In this document: positions 1 through 9,681 of the stretch, piece after piece | Numbering within the stretch: the stretch's first letter is position 1 | Layout: every line of letters begins with the position of its first letter | Assembly (NCBI GenBank): GCA_030765065.1 | Contig: CM060989.1 | Coordinates: 36,943,501-37,007,500, forward strand | Direction: 5' to 3' | DNA: 64,000 bases | Origin: Deroplatys truncata | Lineage: Eukaryota; Arthropoda; Insecta; Mantodea; Mantidae | The notes under the pieces: generated by a model | Databases searched by the model: none | What the model was told of the DNA's origin: nothing | What the model saw: the letters and a program-made list of their open reading frames with translations, nothing else | Made by a program: the position numbers and the translations under genes

Positions 1-13
1 TAAAATCACTTAC

Positions 14-248
14 CTTTATGCAGGCAACATGGAGAGAAGTTTCACCTTTGGCATTACGCTTATTGAGATCCTTTGCTGGTGTTTTGTTTACAACTGACTT
101 TTTTACATGACATGCATCTAAACTTTTCTTTTTAGGTTCTTCAGCTATAGTTTCAATACTCCTCTTCCTCACTTTCTTGGGTTTTTCTTCCTTTTTGTCT
201 TCTATTTGGGTTTCAGTACATGATAACTTTGCATTTTCAGAGATCTGC
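14..248 (-). CDS. BARD1: BARD1 coding exon 3 (linker and first ankyrin half-repeat); gene continues off the left edge
   Basis: This exon reads on the minus strand from 248 to 14. It is preceded by a TTTCTAG acceptor and followed by a GTAAGT donor at 13-8. Its first base completes the codon left open by exon 2 (AA+G, Lys95). It then encodes 78 codons, residues 96-173, and ends in phase 0. Residues 113-136 are a lysine/glutamate-rich basic linker with a likely nuclear localisation signal (KPKKVRKR). The last 15 residues, RNAKGETSLHVACIK, match the opening of the BARD1 ankyrin domain, which in human reads RNHRGETLLHIASIK. The remaining ankyrin repeats and the BRCT pair should lie left of the window. 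The gap between RING and ankyrin repeats is only about 95 residues, against more than 300 in human BARD1. Assignment rests on RING plus ankyrin in this order. Confidence 0.9.
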
Positions 249-399
249 CTAGAAAAGAGTGAGTTTAAGTATTCAGTATTAGTACTTGTCGCTTGGAAAT
301 GCTTTAAATTCAACTGCAGTTCAGAAGGAATGGGACAATTAAGTTATGAACTCTGAAGTATCAGGATGCCTCATTATAAGAGATGTATTCTAAAAAGTC

Positions 400-780
400 T
401 TCTCATTTTAATTCACAGGGAAACTGTATTACCAGATGAGAAAAACAGTCATAACACAAGACAAATCTTTGGCTATTTTTCCACATAGTACATTTGTCAT
501 ATTGTGAAATAAATTTCAAAAAACCCTTCTGGTAAAAACCAGTGCCCAGCAATTTCAGGAAGTTCTCCACAGTCTGTTGATCCTCTTTGTTGCTTTTGAA
601 GCGGTGGTGCTGATAATGCTGACTTCCATGCAGGAAAATGGTGCAAGACTGGAGCTGTAGGTCCCTTGCTGTGTGAGGTCTTGCATTGTTGCCGAAGAAC
701 AAAACCCCTCGACTTAAGCGTTCTGTTCTTCTGCGTCGAATGGCAGACTTTCAATATCCCAACAATTCGTTAATCATATG
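400..780 (-). pseudogene. Mariner/Tc1-like transposase, C-terminal relic
   Basis: Minus-strand frames around 754-403 contain NNARPHTARDLQ, the block around the second catalytic aspartate of mariner transposases. A typical C-terminal stretch follows (VENFLKLLGTGFYQKG then FLKFISQYDKC). The two overlapping frames are out of register, so it is frameshifted, and the N-terminal two thirds are missing. It lies in BARD1 intron 2 in the same orientation as the gene. It is a dead fragment, not a host gene. The family assignment is from motif recognition only. Confidence 0.65.
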
Positions 781-848
781 AATGTGACATCAGATACAGC
801 TTCTATGCCTTCAGCTAACAGATTTTCCTGTACTCTGTCGATGTTTTT

Positions 849-1741
849 ACTTTCTCTACTACGTATAGTAAGTAGGGGAAGTATTGTATTCCACCCAAAA
901 ATTCGATATCAAGATTTCTCCGGAAATACATGTTTTGAGACCCCCTGAATCCAAAAAAAAGCATTTTTGGAAACATGTCTGTGTGTCTGTCTGTGAACAG
1001 CATAACTCAGAAACGAACAGTCAGATAAACACCAAACTTGGTATTTAGTTTCACTATCTTCCAGAGATGCGACACGAAGGTTTTCAAGAAAATCCCCCCA
1101 CCCCAGATTACCCTTTACATGGAAGATTTTTCGAAATTTTTAATTTTCTCAAAAATGGCTCTAATGATTTTGATTAAAATATCATATGTTTAAGATATTT
1201 TCATGACAAATAAAATGTATATCTTGAATTTTCTGGGAATGTCTCCAAAAGTATTCTTCATTGTGAACGACTTTTGCATAACTGGTAAACCATAAGAGAT
1301 GGACAACATTTTACTACACAAAAAATGTAGATCACGTTAAAATACACAATTTATGTCATATACATTTTTTTTTGTTGAGTGAACCATTTTCGAGATATTG
1401 CTTATTATCCCCTTAAATTTTTCAATACTTATTTTCTCAAATGGGAATTCATTATTCATTTTTTTGTCTTGGATATGCAAAGAGTATTAATCTGTGGGAA
1501 AGGGAATGGTGCTGCACCTAGCAACCAGCTATTAAGAGATATGTATGTGCTTAAAGGCTACTGTATTTCCAAATTGCCCTTGTAAATATATATTCCCCTT
1601 ACATCTACAAGAAAATTAGCAATAAAATAGAGTCTGCAAATGTTTATCTCGATTAACATGAAGTAGATGGAGAATAAGCGTTTGTAAAAATAGTTTTACA
1701 AGAGTAGAGAAAGTCATGTGAGTGTAACACATCAGATTTTT
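849..1741 (+). repeat. 0.9-kb dispersed repeat, copy 1
   Basis: This block starts ACTTTCTCTACTACG, next to the palindrome TACTACGTATAGTA, and ends GTGTAACACATCAGATTT. Near-identical blocks recur at 20938-21785, at 27366-28227 in inverse orientation and at 49067-49929, with a partial copy at 59010-59180. All full copies share the two ends and are flanked by T runs outside them. No terminal inverted repeat and no conserved long protein are seen. The short open frames in it change between copies. It is a mobile or once-mobile non-coding repeat of unknown class. Confidence 0.85.
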
Positions 1742-2265
1742 TTTAGTGTGGAGGTGGAGGGGCACCCGATCGGTTGTCTTCCTTCTCTGAACATTAAAAA
1801 CACCAGTGATCAACCATTTGACTGGACATAACATCACCTCCATGGATGTTCTATAGGCATTGATGCACAAATCTTCCTGTCATACTGGTTTGCACTCAAA
1901 TTAACTTGGGCCTGCAATCTGCTGCTTCTCTCTTTGGCACTCAAGGCTTGCACCAGTGCTCCTCTACTCTCACTCTGTGCATTAAGAATTCAGGAAAGAT
2001 GATCTTTTGTCAAAGTGATGTATTTTCTCACTTTGTAATAAAGTTTTCCTGTGAATTAAAATGACTAAACTTATTTAAATCGCTAATAAGGTAGACTCAT
2101 GATTAACGGAAACAGTTGTTGGAACATGAACATACACACTTTTTGTATCAGTGGAGTGCTAACATCCAAGAGAGGCAAGAGATTAGCCCAAAACCTATGA
2201 AAGATTTTAAGGAAAAGCATATCTTCTCATTTACTAAATTAATCTTTTAATTAAATGTAACGGCA
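1742..2265. other. BARD1 intron 2, no recognised feature
   Basis: Low-complexity to unique-looking intronic sequence between the 0.9-kb repeat and a DUF4817 transposase relic. No open frame of interest, RNA gene or inverted repeat was seen. Confidence 0.5.
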
Positions 2266-2269
2266 GAGC

Positions 2270-3303
2270 CAAGAAACTACGAACCGGCTGGCATGTGGAA
2301 ACATGATAATGCACTGCTGCTATAAACAAGGTCACGCTGTTGACGTGGTTTTGCTCTGCAGTGTGAGGTGCAGTACTGAGTTGACGGTGATGTGATGTAG
2401 TTCAGTTATTATAAGTTATTTATTATTTTGTCCTGTACTTAGTCACAAAATATATTATGGCTCAGTATATGTTTTCTACTGCACAGCGTGTATTTATTTA
2501 TGATTCGTATGTGTTATCTCAGTCAACTAGCCAAGTGAAAGTACGATTTGCAGAAAGATTTCCAGGTGTAAAAGTTCTAGGCCGTGCAACAATCCATGAA
2601 CTTTACAATAAATTTCAGGCCACAGAAAGTGTTCAGGCTAAGAAATCTAAAAGACGGCATATAGTTCTTACCGAAGAAACATTAGACGACATTGGACATC
2701 GTTTCTAGAATTCCCACCAAAAATCACTTAGGCGTCTTTCACAAAAGGCAGGCATTCCTTAGTGCTCAGCGCGAAGAGCTACCAAATTGATGAAGTTAAA
2801 ACCATATAAGATAACTGTTCCACATGCTCTTCAACCAGGTGATCCTGTAATTAGGCATACGTTTTGTGAGTGGAGTCTCAATAGTGTACAGAATGGTGAA
2901 ATAGACCCATATTTACTATTTTTCACTGACCAGGCTTGGTTCCACCTTCATGGATATGTGTGTGCACAAAATAATCGTTATTGGAGCTCTACAAACCTAA
3001 TATTGTTCATGAAGTACCCCTTAACAATGAAAAAATTGGTGTATGGTGTGCCATGGGCAGAGAGAGTTATAGGCCCATATTTTTTCAAGTAAACGGTTGA
3101 TGCCCATACATGCGTGAATACAATTTTACCCCCTTATTTTTTTTAGAGAATTAACAGACAGGAAGCGTGATCTTGCCTTTTTTCAACAAGACTCTGCAAC
3201 AGCTCATACGGCCAATATTTCAACAAGAACAATTGAAAGTGTGTTTGAAGACAGAATTATTAGTAGAGATTTGGGACCCCCTCGTTCACCAGACCTCATG
3301 TAG
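2270..3303 (+). pseudogene. DUF4817-type Tc1/mariner-superfamily transposase, broken copy
   Basis: From the ATG at 2457 the frame encodes a helix-turn-helix N-terminus of the DUF4817 type (TAQRVFIYDSYVLSQS, then VRFAERFPGVKV and FQATESVQAKKSKRR). It stops at 2708. The catalytic part resumes at about 2890-3090 with FTDQAWFHLHGYV and QNNRYW, and at about 3170-3300 with FFQQDSATAHTA, the second acidic residue, ending at LGPPRSPDL. In-frame stops and frame changes separate the parts. The presumed promoter and leader at about 2280-2456 are also found, inverted, in the fold-back element at 38.2-39.2 kb, so both belong to one family. The 3' part is lost where a LINE fragment begins. Confidence 0.8.
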
Positions 3304-3585
3304 CATCGATTAATAAAAGGATAGACAAGGGCGGGCATTTATATAATGAGACAGTTATCTAAAATAATGGACAGTAAAAAAAATGGAACAGGTCTATTAT
3401 GCTTTTATATATTCGTATGTGAGATACAGAGTTATTTTGTGGGGAAATATTACAGCAAGAGAAATGGATAAAAGTCTTTAAATTGTCCCCCCCCCCAAAA
3501 AAAAGCCATTACAATTATAAGCAAAATGGAAAATAAACATACTTACAGGGGGGGATGTTTAAGAATCAAAACTTGTTAACATGCC

Positions 3586-3638
<53 letters not shown>

Positions 3639-3905
3639 TGCATAAAAACTGTGATAAATATGCAAAAAACATTCCAATGTACATAACTATAATTTAAGAA
3701 AGGATGATGATTATTAAGGAATAACATTAAGGGGAACTCTGAATAATCATGCTATAGAAGTTAGAGGAAGAGAATTATTCAATAAATTACCTAGGGAAAT
3801 AAAGAACATAAATCAGTCAAATGTAATGATGAAAATAATAAAGAAATACTTAATAGAAAATGAATTCTATAGTATAGACAAATTTAGACATGGAAAAGCA
3901 ATGTA
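3304..3905 (+). pseudogene. Non-LTR retrotransposon 3' end (reverse transcriptase C-terminus)
   Basis: Translated pieces match the C-terminal region of jockey-like reverse transcriptases: LRQLSKIMDSK at about 3350, then YSYVRYRVILWGN (the YG-FWG block) at about 3410-3450. After a (TA)n expansion come NNHAIEVRGRELFNKLP and REIKNINQ, then a stop codon (TAA) at 3903-3905. Stops and frameshifts break the frame. The fragment sits between two DUF4817 transposase relics. Confidence 0.65.
3591..3635. repeat. (TA)n microsatellite
   Basis: About 45 bases of uninterrupted TA dinucleotides inside the LINE relic. Similar AT runs occur at 6069-6100, 7589-7659 and 7776-7817. Confidence 0.95.
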
Positions 3906-3989
3906 AAATGAAACTTGATACTTAATGTAAACATAATGCAAAAGGATAATTGATACTTAATGCAACTATGTAAATGAAAAGCAATGTCA

Positions 3990-4408
3990 TACATAAAATG
4001 AATCCAGGGCACTAATTGCAAGTTTCTTTGACGACCGGATAATTTCCAAGAACCTGTGGCCACCGAGATCTCCGGATTTGACATTGCCAGACTTCTTTCT
4101 ATGCGTTTACTTAAAAGACAGGGCTTATGCCACACGTCCCCAGACATTGGACGATCTGAAGCTCAACATTACACAGGAGATTCAAGCTATTGACAACACA
4201 GTTCTCCAATGAGTGGTCAGTAACATGGAACGACGTGTTGAGTTGTGCCTTATGCAAGATGGAGGATATTTTCAACATTTGCTATAGAGGTAAATAATCT
4301 CCCAAAATTCCTCTGCATTTCAGGTATAATAAGTTGTCACTAGCATAACTCTTTTTGAAACAATTAAAGAAATAAATGTATCAGCTCTTCATAAATCACC
4401 CTATAGTA
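3990..4408 (+). pseudogene. DUF4817-type transposase, C-terminal end of a second copy
   Basis: The plus frame from about 4010 reads FFDDRIISKNLWPPRSPDL, then DFFLCVYLKDRAYATRP and TLDDLKLNITQEIQ. These form the third catalytic-residue block and C-terminal helices of DUF4817-linked Tc1/mariner transposases. It overlaps in homology, but not in identity, with the end of the copy at 2270-3303, so it is a separate insertion. An in-frame TGA interrupts it near 4210. The sequence runs to TAAATCACCCTA at about 4395-4405, which looks like the terminal inverted repeat end. Confidence 0.7.
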
Positions 4409-4493
4409 TACTATTTGGTCTTCCTTTCTTTATTTAAGCCAGCAATTCAAATTCTAAATTACTTCAGTAGAGTTCTACGGCATTAGTACTTAC

Positions 4494-4688
4494 TTTTCAT
4501 AGCCAACAAAATCACATACTTTGGTCCATCCTGTTACCAAGTTTGCCACCAACTGATCAGGTGAAATTTCTGAAGTACGCACAGGAGCTCCACAAACAGA
4601 ACATGGACCTTTGTCTTGTTTTATACACTCCTGACAAAAGAAATGACCACATATGTCGAAACATTCTGGCTTTTCAGTTATCTTTTTG
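4494..4688 (-). CDS. BARD1: BARD1 coding exon 2 (most of the RING finger)
   Basis: Read on the minus strand from 4688 to 4494. The acceptor is TTGACAG-type at 4690-4689 and the donor is GTAAGT at 4493-4488. The first base completes Cys30 (TG+C) and the last two bases open Lys95. With exon 1 it gives a full RING: C27-x2-C30-x12-C43-x-H45-x2-C48-x2-C51-x7-C59-x2-C62, including ECFDICGHFFCQECI and CSVC. The region after it (SPDQLVANLVTGWTKVCDF) corresponds to the helix that packs on BRCA1 in the BRCA1/BARD1 heterodimer. In the known complex this RING supports the BRCA1 E3 ubiquitin ligase acting on histone H2A at damaged chromatin. All eight metal ligands are present. BRCA1 has a similar RING, but the downstream ankyrin start favours BARD1. 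Confidence 0.92.
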
Positions 4689-4974
4689 CTGTTGACAGAA
4701 AAAATGAAAAGACTAACATAAATTTTAACAGCTGCTTGCTGGATTCTTACAAGAAATCAAATGGTTGATTACATAGGCCTTTATGACAGTTGGTTCTCCT
4801 AAAATATACCTAATTTCTCAAAATATTTAATACTGTAGTTTTGTTTGTTCCAGTTTCATTAGTGAGTATATGAATTAGTAATGTTTATCAACAAAACCAT
4901 CAACAATAGTACTAGTGATTACAAATATATTCTGTCTTGAGCTATCATTACAGATAATAACAATAACTTCACAA

Positions 4975-5215
4975 CAAACCTTGCTATGCATGACCACAAT
5001 ACACGACATGACAACGATATGCAGAGACCAACAAATAGCTTACAACTGTTCCAAAAAGGATGTTACTATTCTGCTATAAAAATTTATAATAACCTTCCAT
5101 GTTACCTAAAACTATTATGCAATCCTAATCAACTAAAATCATCAAGAAAGCTTTAAAATTTTTCTTATATACTCACTCCCCATATATTATGGAGGAGTTT
5201 TTTAATATGTCATGC
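4975..5215 (+). pseudogene. LINE reverse transcriptase C-terminal fragment
   Basis: The plus frame contains LFQKGCYYSAIKIYNNLP followed by a short amphipathic tail. This is the typical end of jockey/CR1-type ORF2 proteins (KGV-Y-GIKLFN-LP). It is about 80 codons with a stop inside and no upstream reverse transcriptase core. It lies in BARD1 intron 1, antisense to the gene. Confidence 0.55.
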
Positions 5216-5252
5216 AACAAGTAAATATTAGGGCAGATTGCATGTGATGGTG

Positions 5253-5539
5253 AATTGAATTGAGTTTTATTATTTATGGACGCTCTTTAACTGTTATGGT
5301 CCTTAGCGTCTCATTCTATATTGGGTATGAATGACTGGTAATTTTTGCTTTTTATCAGGCTTGAGGTTCTTTTATGTGCCATATATCTGACACAGGACCA
5401 CCAGATTTATTTCCCTTCCGAAGGAAGCCATGCGAAGGATTTTTACAAAAAAAAAAAAAATCCATCGCCCTCCGCCGGGTTTGAACCCGCGACCTCGGGT
5501 ACTAGAGGCTAACATGGTAACCACTACACCACAGAGGGC
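5253..5539 (-). repeat. tRNA-derived SINE, family A, copy 1
   Basis: On the minus strand the element starts GCCCTCTGTGGTGTAGTGG and has an A-box-like TGGTGTAGTGG. A B-box GGTTCAAACCC and then CGGAGGGC follow, the last able to pair with the first seven bases like a tRNA acceptor stem. A body of about 200 bp follows, common to all copies (AAAGAACCTCAAG, GGGACGCTAAGGACC), and it ends in an A/T-rich tail at 5253. Other copies are at 12721-12955, 18063-18238, 24270-24558 and 48263-48561. This copy is nearly full length; its target duplication is unclear. Confidence 0.88.
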
Positions 5540-6060
5540 AAGATTTACACTTATTTGTTATTGTTTTCCTGATGTAATGCATATTGAGCAATTTACTCTT
5601 GAAATGGTGATGGTTTACAAATTTTCATTTTCCCTTAGATAATGCATTATGGGGAACAAAGAGAAAGAAAAAACGAAAAAAAGTTATTCTTAGTAATGTG
5701 TATGCTACTAGTTCTGTTGCATATTTCATAATTGTATGTGTTCAGTGTCCCTGAGTGTTGCTCACATTGAGATCAAATGAACAAACACAAATGTATCATT
5801 TATAAAGAATGAAGTAGTACATCAGCATGATACATGACAAAACATAGAGCTGCATTTATTTAAGCATAATATATCCCTGTACCAGAAATGCATATTGTGC
5901 ACTAGAATTAAGTTATATGTTGTGGTTAGCATATTTTTTTATCATATTAAGGTTGAGGGACATCATACAATTTTGCCAGAATACCATCAGCAAACATTAA
6001 ATTAGGAAACCTTGTACTTTCATACGCACTAGCATGCTGTGAAAAATTTGGTAGTTTATA
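5540..6060. other. BARD1 intron 1, no recognised feature
   Basis: AT-rich intronic sequence with no repeat partner, RNA gene or protein similarity that I can recognise. Confidence 0.5.
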
Positions 6061-6065
6061 CTGTT

Positions 6066-6101
<36 letters not shown>

Positions 6102-6104
<3 letters not shown>

Positions 6105-7265
6105 GACCTAGTAGATGTACCAAAGAAAATAGGTAACATACAAGTACGAATGTTTGCTGACGACATGGTAATATGTACTTCAGAAAAGAACATATGATCT
6201 GGGAAAGATTAAAAAAACTACAAACAACAATGGAGAATACCATCATAACCCTAGAACATTGGGCTAATAATAACAATATGGAAATAGCTACAGGAAAAAA
6301 TCAATATCAACTATTCACAACACAGCATAAAACAGAAAATATATGCCTCCATATCAACAACAAAAACCACAAGAAGCAACTACAACAGCGTATCTAGGGA
6401 TAGAATTAGATGAAAAACTATCAATGAAAGAACATGTAAACAATGTAACAAATAAAATCAACAAAAAGAACAACATTTTAAAACATTTAACAGGAATAAA
6501 ATGGGGTGGAAACATGGACCTCCTTAATAATACACATAAAACATAATAAAACCTAACCTATTGTATGGAGGAGAACTACTAGCAACAGTAAACAAGAGAC
6601 TTAAAAGTAAACTAGAAATTTCACAAAATAATTCACTAAGAATAATAACAGGAGCTGTAAAAACAACACCAATTACAGTACTACAAAGTTTCACAAAAAA
6701 CATGGCTATAGAATTGGAACATGAGTTGAAAGCAATTACTCTAGCACAATAACTGCAAGTCAATAGATACAGATACAAGTGGTACCACAACACAGCAGAT
6801 ACTATAAGCAATTTAAAAACTCAAATAAGCTTCAGAACATATATTAATAACTTAAACTACAGGAATATAATTACAAGAAATATAATTGCAACAGAGGTAA
6901 CGAGTCCAATAGAATACATTGATATACAATATCAGAATGACCTCTTATATACAATACACAAACAAAACAATATACCAGATGAAATGAGAGTCATAGCAAT
7001 AGCTATGGAAAATGAAAGATATCCAGAAAAAGAATGGCTCCGAATATATACAGATGGATCCCTCATTAATAAAAAAAATGCCGGTGCAGGAGTATACTAC
7101 AAACATTTTGCACAGTATCTAACATTAGATGAAATGTCAAACCACTGTGATGGAGAATTAACAGCTATAAAAGCAGCATTACAGAACATTTTATATAGAC
7201 CATACATAAAACAAAAAAATAGTCATTTTATCAGACCCAAAATCAGCCATAGATGGAATAGTACG
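6102..7265 (+). pseudogene. Non-LTR retrotransposon with reverse transcriptase and RNase H, 5' part
   Basis: Starting beside a (TA)n run, the plus frames read NDLVDVPKKIGN, then VRMFADDMVI, the reverse transcriptase active site. Next come YLGIELDEKLSMKEHVNNV and, after frameshifts, the thumb region. From about 6984 an RNase H domain follows: RIYTDGSLINKKNAGAGV carries the first catalytic Asp and DGELTAIKAALQ the catalytic Glu. The frame breaks at about 7265, where nested repeats begin, and the rest of RNase H resumes at 9045. The sense is opposite to BARD1. Several stops make it inactive. Confidence 0.8.
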
Positions 7266-7586
7266 ATAATCTGCTCTTAGTCCTCTTCCTTAATGATGAA
7301 AATTATGTGTTACAGGTTCACAGATGTCACTCTATGTCATACGCAAGCTCTAACACAATTCTGGCAACATATGAATAACTAATACCGCCAAAGCCGGTAA
7401 GATACTCAGCCTCAAGGCGTAGCCAAGAGATTGAGGGCCCTCAGCCTCAAAGCGTAGCCGAGGTGTATTTTTTAGAAGGAGAGGAGCGTAGCAGTTGCAT
7501 TCCTAAGCTTAGGTTTCTGATTCATGAGAGTTTAGGTTAGGTTTAGTTTCTTTTTTATATAAGCTTAAGTTTCTGATTTACTTTTA

Positions 7587-7659
<73 letters not shown>

Positions 7660-7767
7660 AATAATATTGTTTTAATTTGTTACCAGTGGTTACATCAAAG
7701 CACGCGAGCGAAGCGAGCATGCGTTCCTAAGCTTAGGTTTCTGATTCACGGGAGGTTAGGTTGTTTT

Positions 7768-7817
<50 letters not shown>

Positions 7818-8455
7818 CCTTGTTTTAATTAGTTACCAGTGGTTACATCAAAGCACGTGGGCGAAGCAAGCGTGTGTTCCTAAGCTTAGATTTCTGATTC
7901 ATGGGAGGCTAGGTTAGGTTGGATTTAGTTTTTGTTTTATATAAGCTTACGTTTCTGAATTCATGGATAGATAGCCTTAGGTTAGGTTTTTTTTTATGTA
8001 AGCTTGCGTTAACTATCTACCACTGTTACAGTAAAGGAACTTCTTTATTTAATGGAAATAACATATTAATATAATGATATTTCACAAAAAGAATACAAAA
8101 ATTACAATTTTGGTGGATAATCTTTCTTACTATGAATACATTGCATTTTTATCAGCGACAACACTAAACGAAGAAGAAATTCTAGTAACAACAACACATC
8201 GTATATTTAGTGGATTTCACCTTTTTATTTAGGTTGGCAATTCGCACTTTGCATGTGATTTAGGGAAAAAATACCTACGTTTGTTGTGTTCATAACGCGA
8301 TTTGCCTATAAAAGTAAAACATCTAAAAGGGGCGGGCAGGTATTGAAGAAATCACATCCACTTCTAAACTCACTCTTAAGGTAATTTATTCACTTTTCTA
8401 TTGCTTTTATAACCATTTTCCACAAAGAGCTCTAAGAGCAGATTTGCCGAATAAT
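7266..8455. mobile_element. Nested element splitting the RNase H LINE, with short inverted ends
   Basis: The LINE reading is interrupted between 7265 and about 9045. AATCTGCTCTTAG at about 7267 is mirrored by CTCTAAGAGCAGATTT at about 8440, suggesting the ends of one inserted element of about 1.2 kb. Inside are repeated AAGCTTAGGTTTCTGATTC blocks joined to TTAGGTTAGGTT runs (about 7507, 7730, 7880) and two long (TA)n tracts. No coding capacity is visible. The boundaries are inferred from the LINE break and the inverted ends only. Confidence 0.5.
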
Positions 8456-8677
8456 AAAACAACAAATACCGAAATATTAAAGAAATAAGAAGCCTAATTA
8501 AAGCAATTGAAACTAGCAACATTATGCTCTAGTTGTGGCCCGCACAGCGATGACGATGATGTCGTATTAAAGAAGTTGCTTTACCGTAACAGTGGTAGAT
8601 ACTTAACGCAAGCTTACATAAAAAAAAACCCTAACCTAAGGCTAACCTTCCCTGAATTCCCTAAGCTTATATAAAAA
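7935..8677. repeat. Inverted repeat, arms 7935-8050 and 8566-8677
   Basis: The left arm includes ATGTAAGCTTGCGTTAACTA and TCTACCACTGTTACAG. The right arm is its reverse complement with scattered mismatches (AGTGGTAGATACTTAACGC, AAGCTTACAT). Arms are about 110 bp with about 515 bp between. The right arm is outside the nearest candidate element end at 8455, so elements are layered here. Confidence 0.75.
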
Positions 8678-8690
8678 GAAGTAATCCCAA

Positions 8691-9026
8691 CCTAAGGCTA
8701 CGTTTGTTTTGTTTCGTACGCGATTCGCCTATAGAAGTAAAACACCGTCGAGGGGCGGGTAGGTGGACACAAGCTATTGAACAGATCACATCTACTTCTA
8801 AACTCACTCACAAGGTAAATTATTCGCTTTTCTTTGGCTAATTTAAGCTACTTCGACGCCTAAGGCTACGTTTGTTTTGTTTCGTACGCGATTCGCCTAC
8901 ATAAGTAAAACACCGTCGAGGGGCGGGTAGGTGGACACAAGCTATTGAACAGATCACATCTACTTCTAAACTCACTCACAAGGTAAATTATTCGCTTTTC
9001 TTTGGCTAATTTAAGCTACTTCGACG
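8691..9026 (+). repeat. Two tandem 168-bp units with GC-box and donor-like motifs
   Basis: Units 8691-8858 and 8859-9026 are almost identical. Each begins CCTAAGGCTACG and contains TTCGTACGCGATTCGCCTA, GAGGGGCGGGTAGGTGG and CTCACTCACAAGGTAAATT, ending GCTACTTCGACG. A diverged third version lies at about 8232-8400, where the matching place reads GCCTATAAAAGTAAAAC, a TATA-like box. GTTGTGGCCCG at about 8533 and CGGGCCACAAC at about 9025 form inverted flanks. No open frame is present. Confidence 0.85.
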
Positions 9027-9044
9027 GGCCACAACTACAGCAGA

Positions 9045-9480
9045 TTTAGAAATCATGTCACTCTACAATGGATCCCAGCTCATGTCGGACTTTTGGGCAA
9101 TGAACATGGGGATCAATTAACACAGAAAGGTGCAATACAACAAATAAAACCTGTAGGACAAAGAGAAATAAATAAATAATTAACATCAAACAACATTTTA
9201 AAAAACAGCAGAGACTTGATGAAGAAGATAAATTAAAAGATGAAGATTATAAGAATATTAAAGATAGAGTTGATATACAAAAAAATGCCAAGGAAGACTG
9301 CAATTGCCTTATTTAGGATGGCAACTGGCCACGATTGCCTCGCAGAACACCTCTACAAGATGCATGCCTACCTAAGATGTCATCCTGAACAAATATCATC
9401 TCACCAAATGCAAAGGCCTTAAAAGGGTTTTTATATTGGGAGCCAGAGGGGAAAAATGATGCAGATCAAATAATCCCCAG
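9045..9480 (+). pseudogene. RNase H LINE, 3' part
   Basis: This continues the retrotransposon of 6102-7265. TLQWIPAHVGLLGNEHGDQL is the RNase H C-terminal block with the conserved H-V-GN-D pattern. Later frames give TAIALFRMATGHDCLAEHLY and a short C-terminal tail with a cysteine (YLRCHPEQ), as in LINE ORF2 ends. Stops at about 9175 and 9419 break it. It ends close to BARD1 exon 1. Confidence 0.75.
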
Positions 9481-9592
9481 TGCCATTGGTGAACATATCC
9501 TCAGTTTGATAAAAATTAGACTTCAGTACAAAGCACAAGGCAGATGTTTAACGGGAATAGTAGTTAAGCGAGCTTTATAAGAAAATTCTTAC

Positions 9593-9681
9593 CATTTTTG
9601 ACACTTTAAAGCTTCTTCCAGACCTCGTAGAGCATCCTTAGTATTCCTCCAGTCAAACAGCTCTTTTACACTTAATGCCAT
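9593..9681 (-). CDS. BARD1: BARD1 coding exon 1 (start codon, N-terminal helix, first RING cysteines)
   Basis: The ATG is at 9681-9679 on the minus strand in the context AAAGGATGG, with A at -3 and G at +4. The exon encodes 29 codons plus TG and ends at a GTAAGA donor at 9592-9587. DALRGLEEALKCQKC matches the helix and first two RING cysteines of BARD1 (human LDRLEKLLRCSRC) and is completed by exon 2. No in-frame upstream ATG was found close by. The transcription start and promoter cannot be placed from sequence. The intron after it is 4.9 kb and full of LINE and repeat sequence. Confidence 0.9.

Noticed and set aside
2457..3092. Host genes encoding DUF4817 or DDE-like proteins
   Set aside because: Stops, frameshifts and a related fold-back copy at 38.2-39.2 kb show a dead transposon family.
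5461..5539. A possible tRNA gene on the minus strand
   Set aside because: The A/B boxes and acceptor pairing are there, but the same 200-bp body follows in five copies and the anticodon arm does not fold well. This is a SINE head.
7500..8000. TTAGGTTAGGTT runs, as if insect telomere repeats
   Set aside because: Only two or three units at a time, embedded in AAGCTTAGGTTTCTGATTC repeats inside a transposon nest. Not a telomere or interstitial array.
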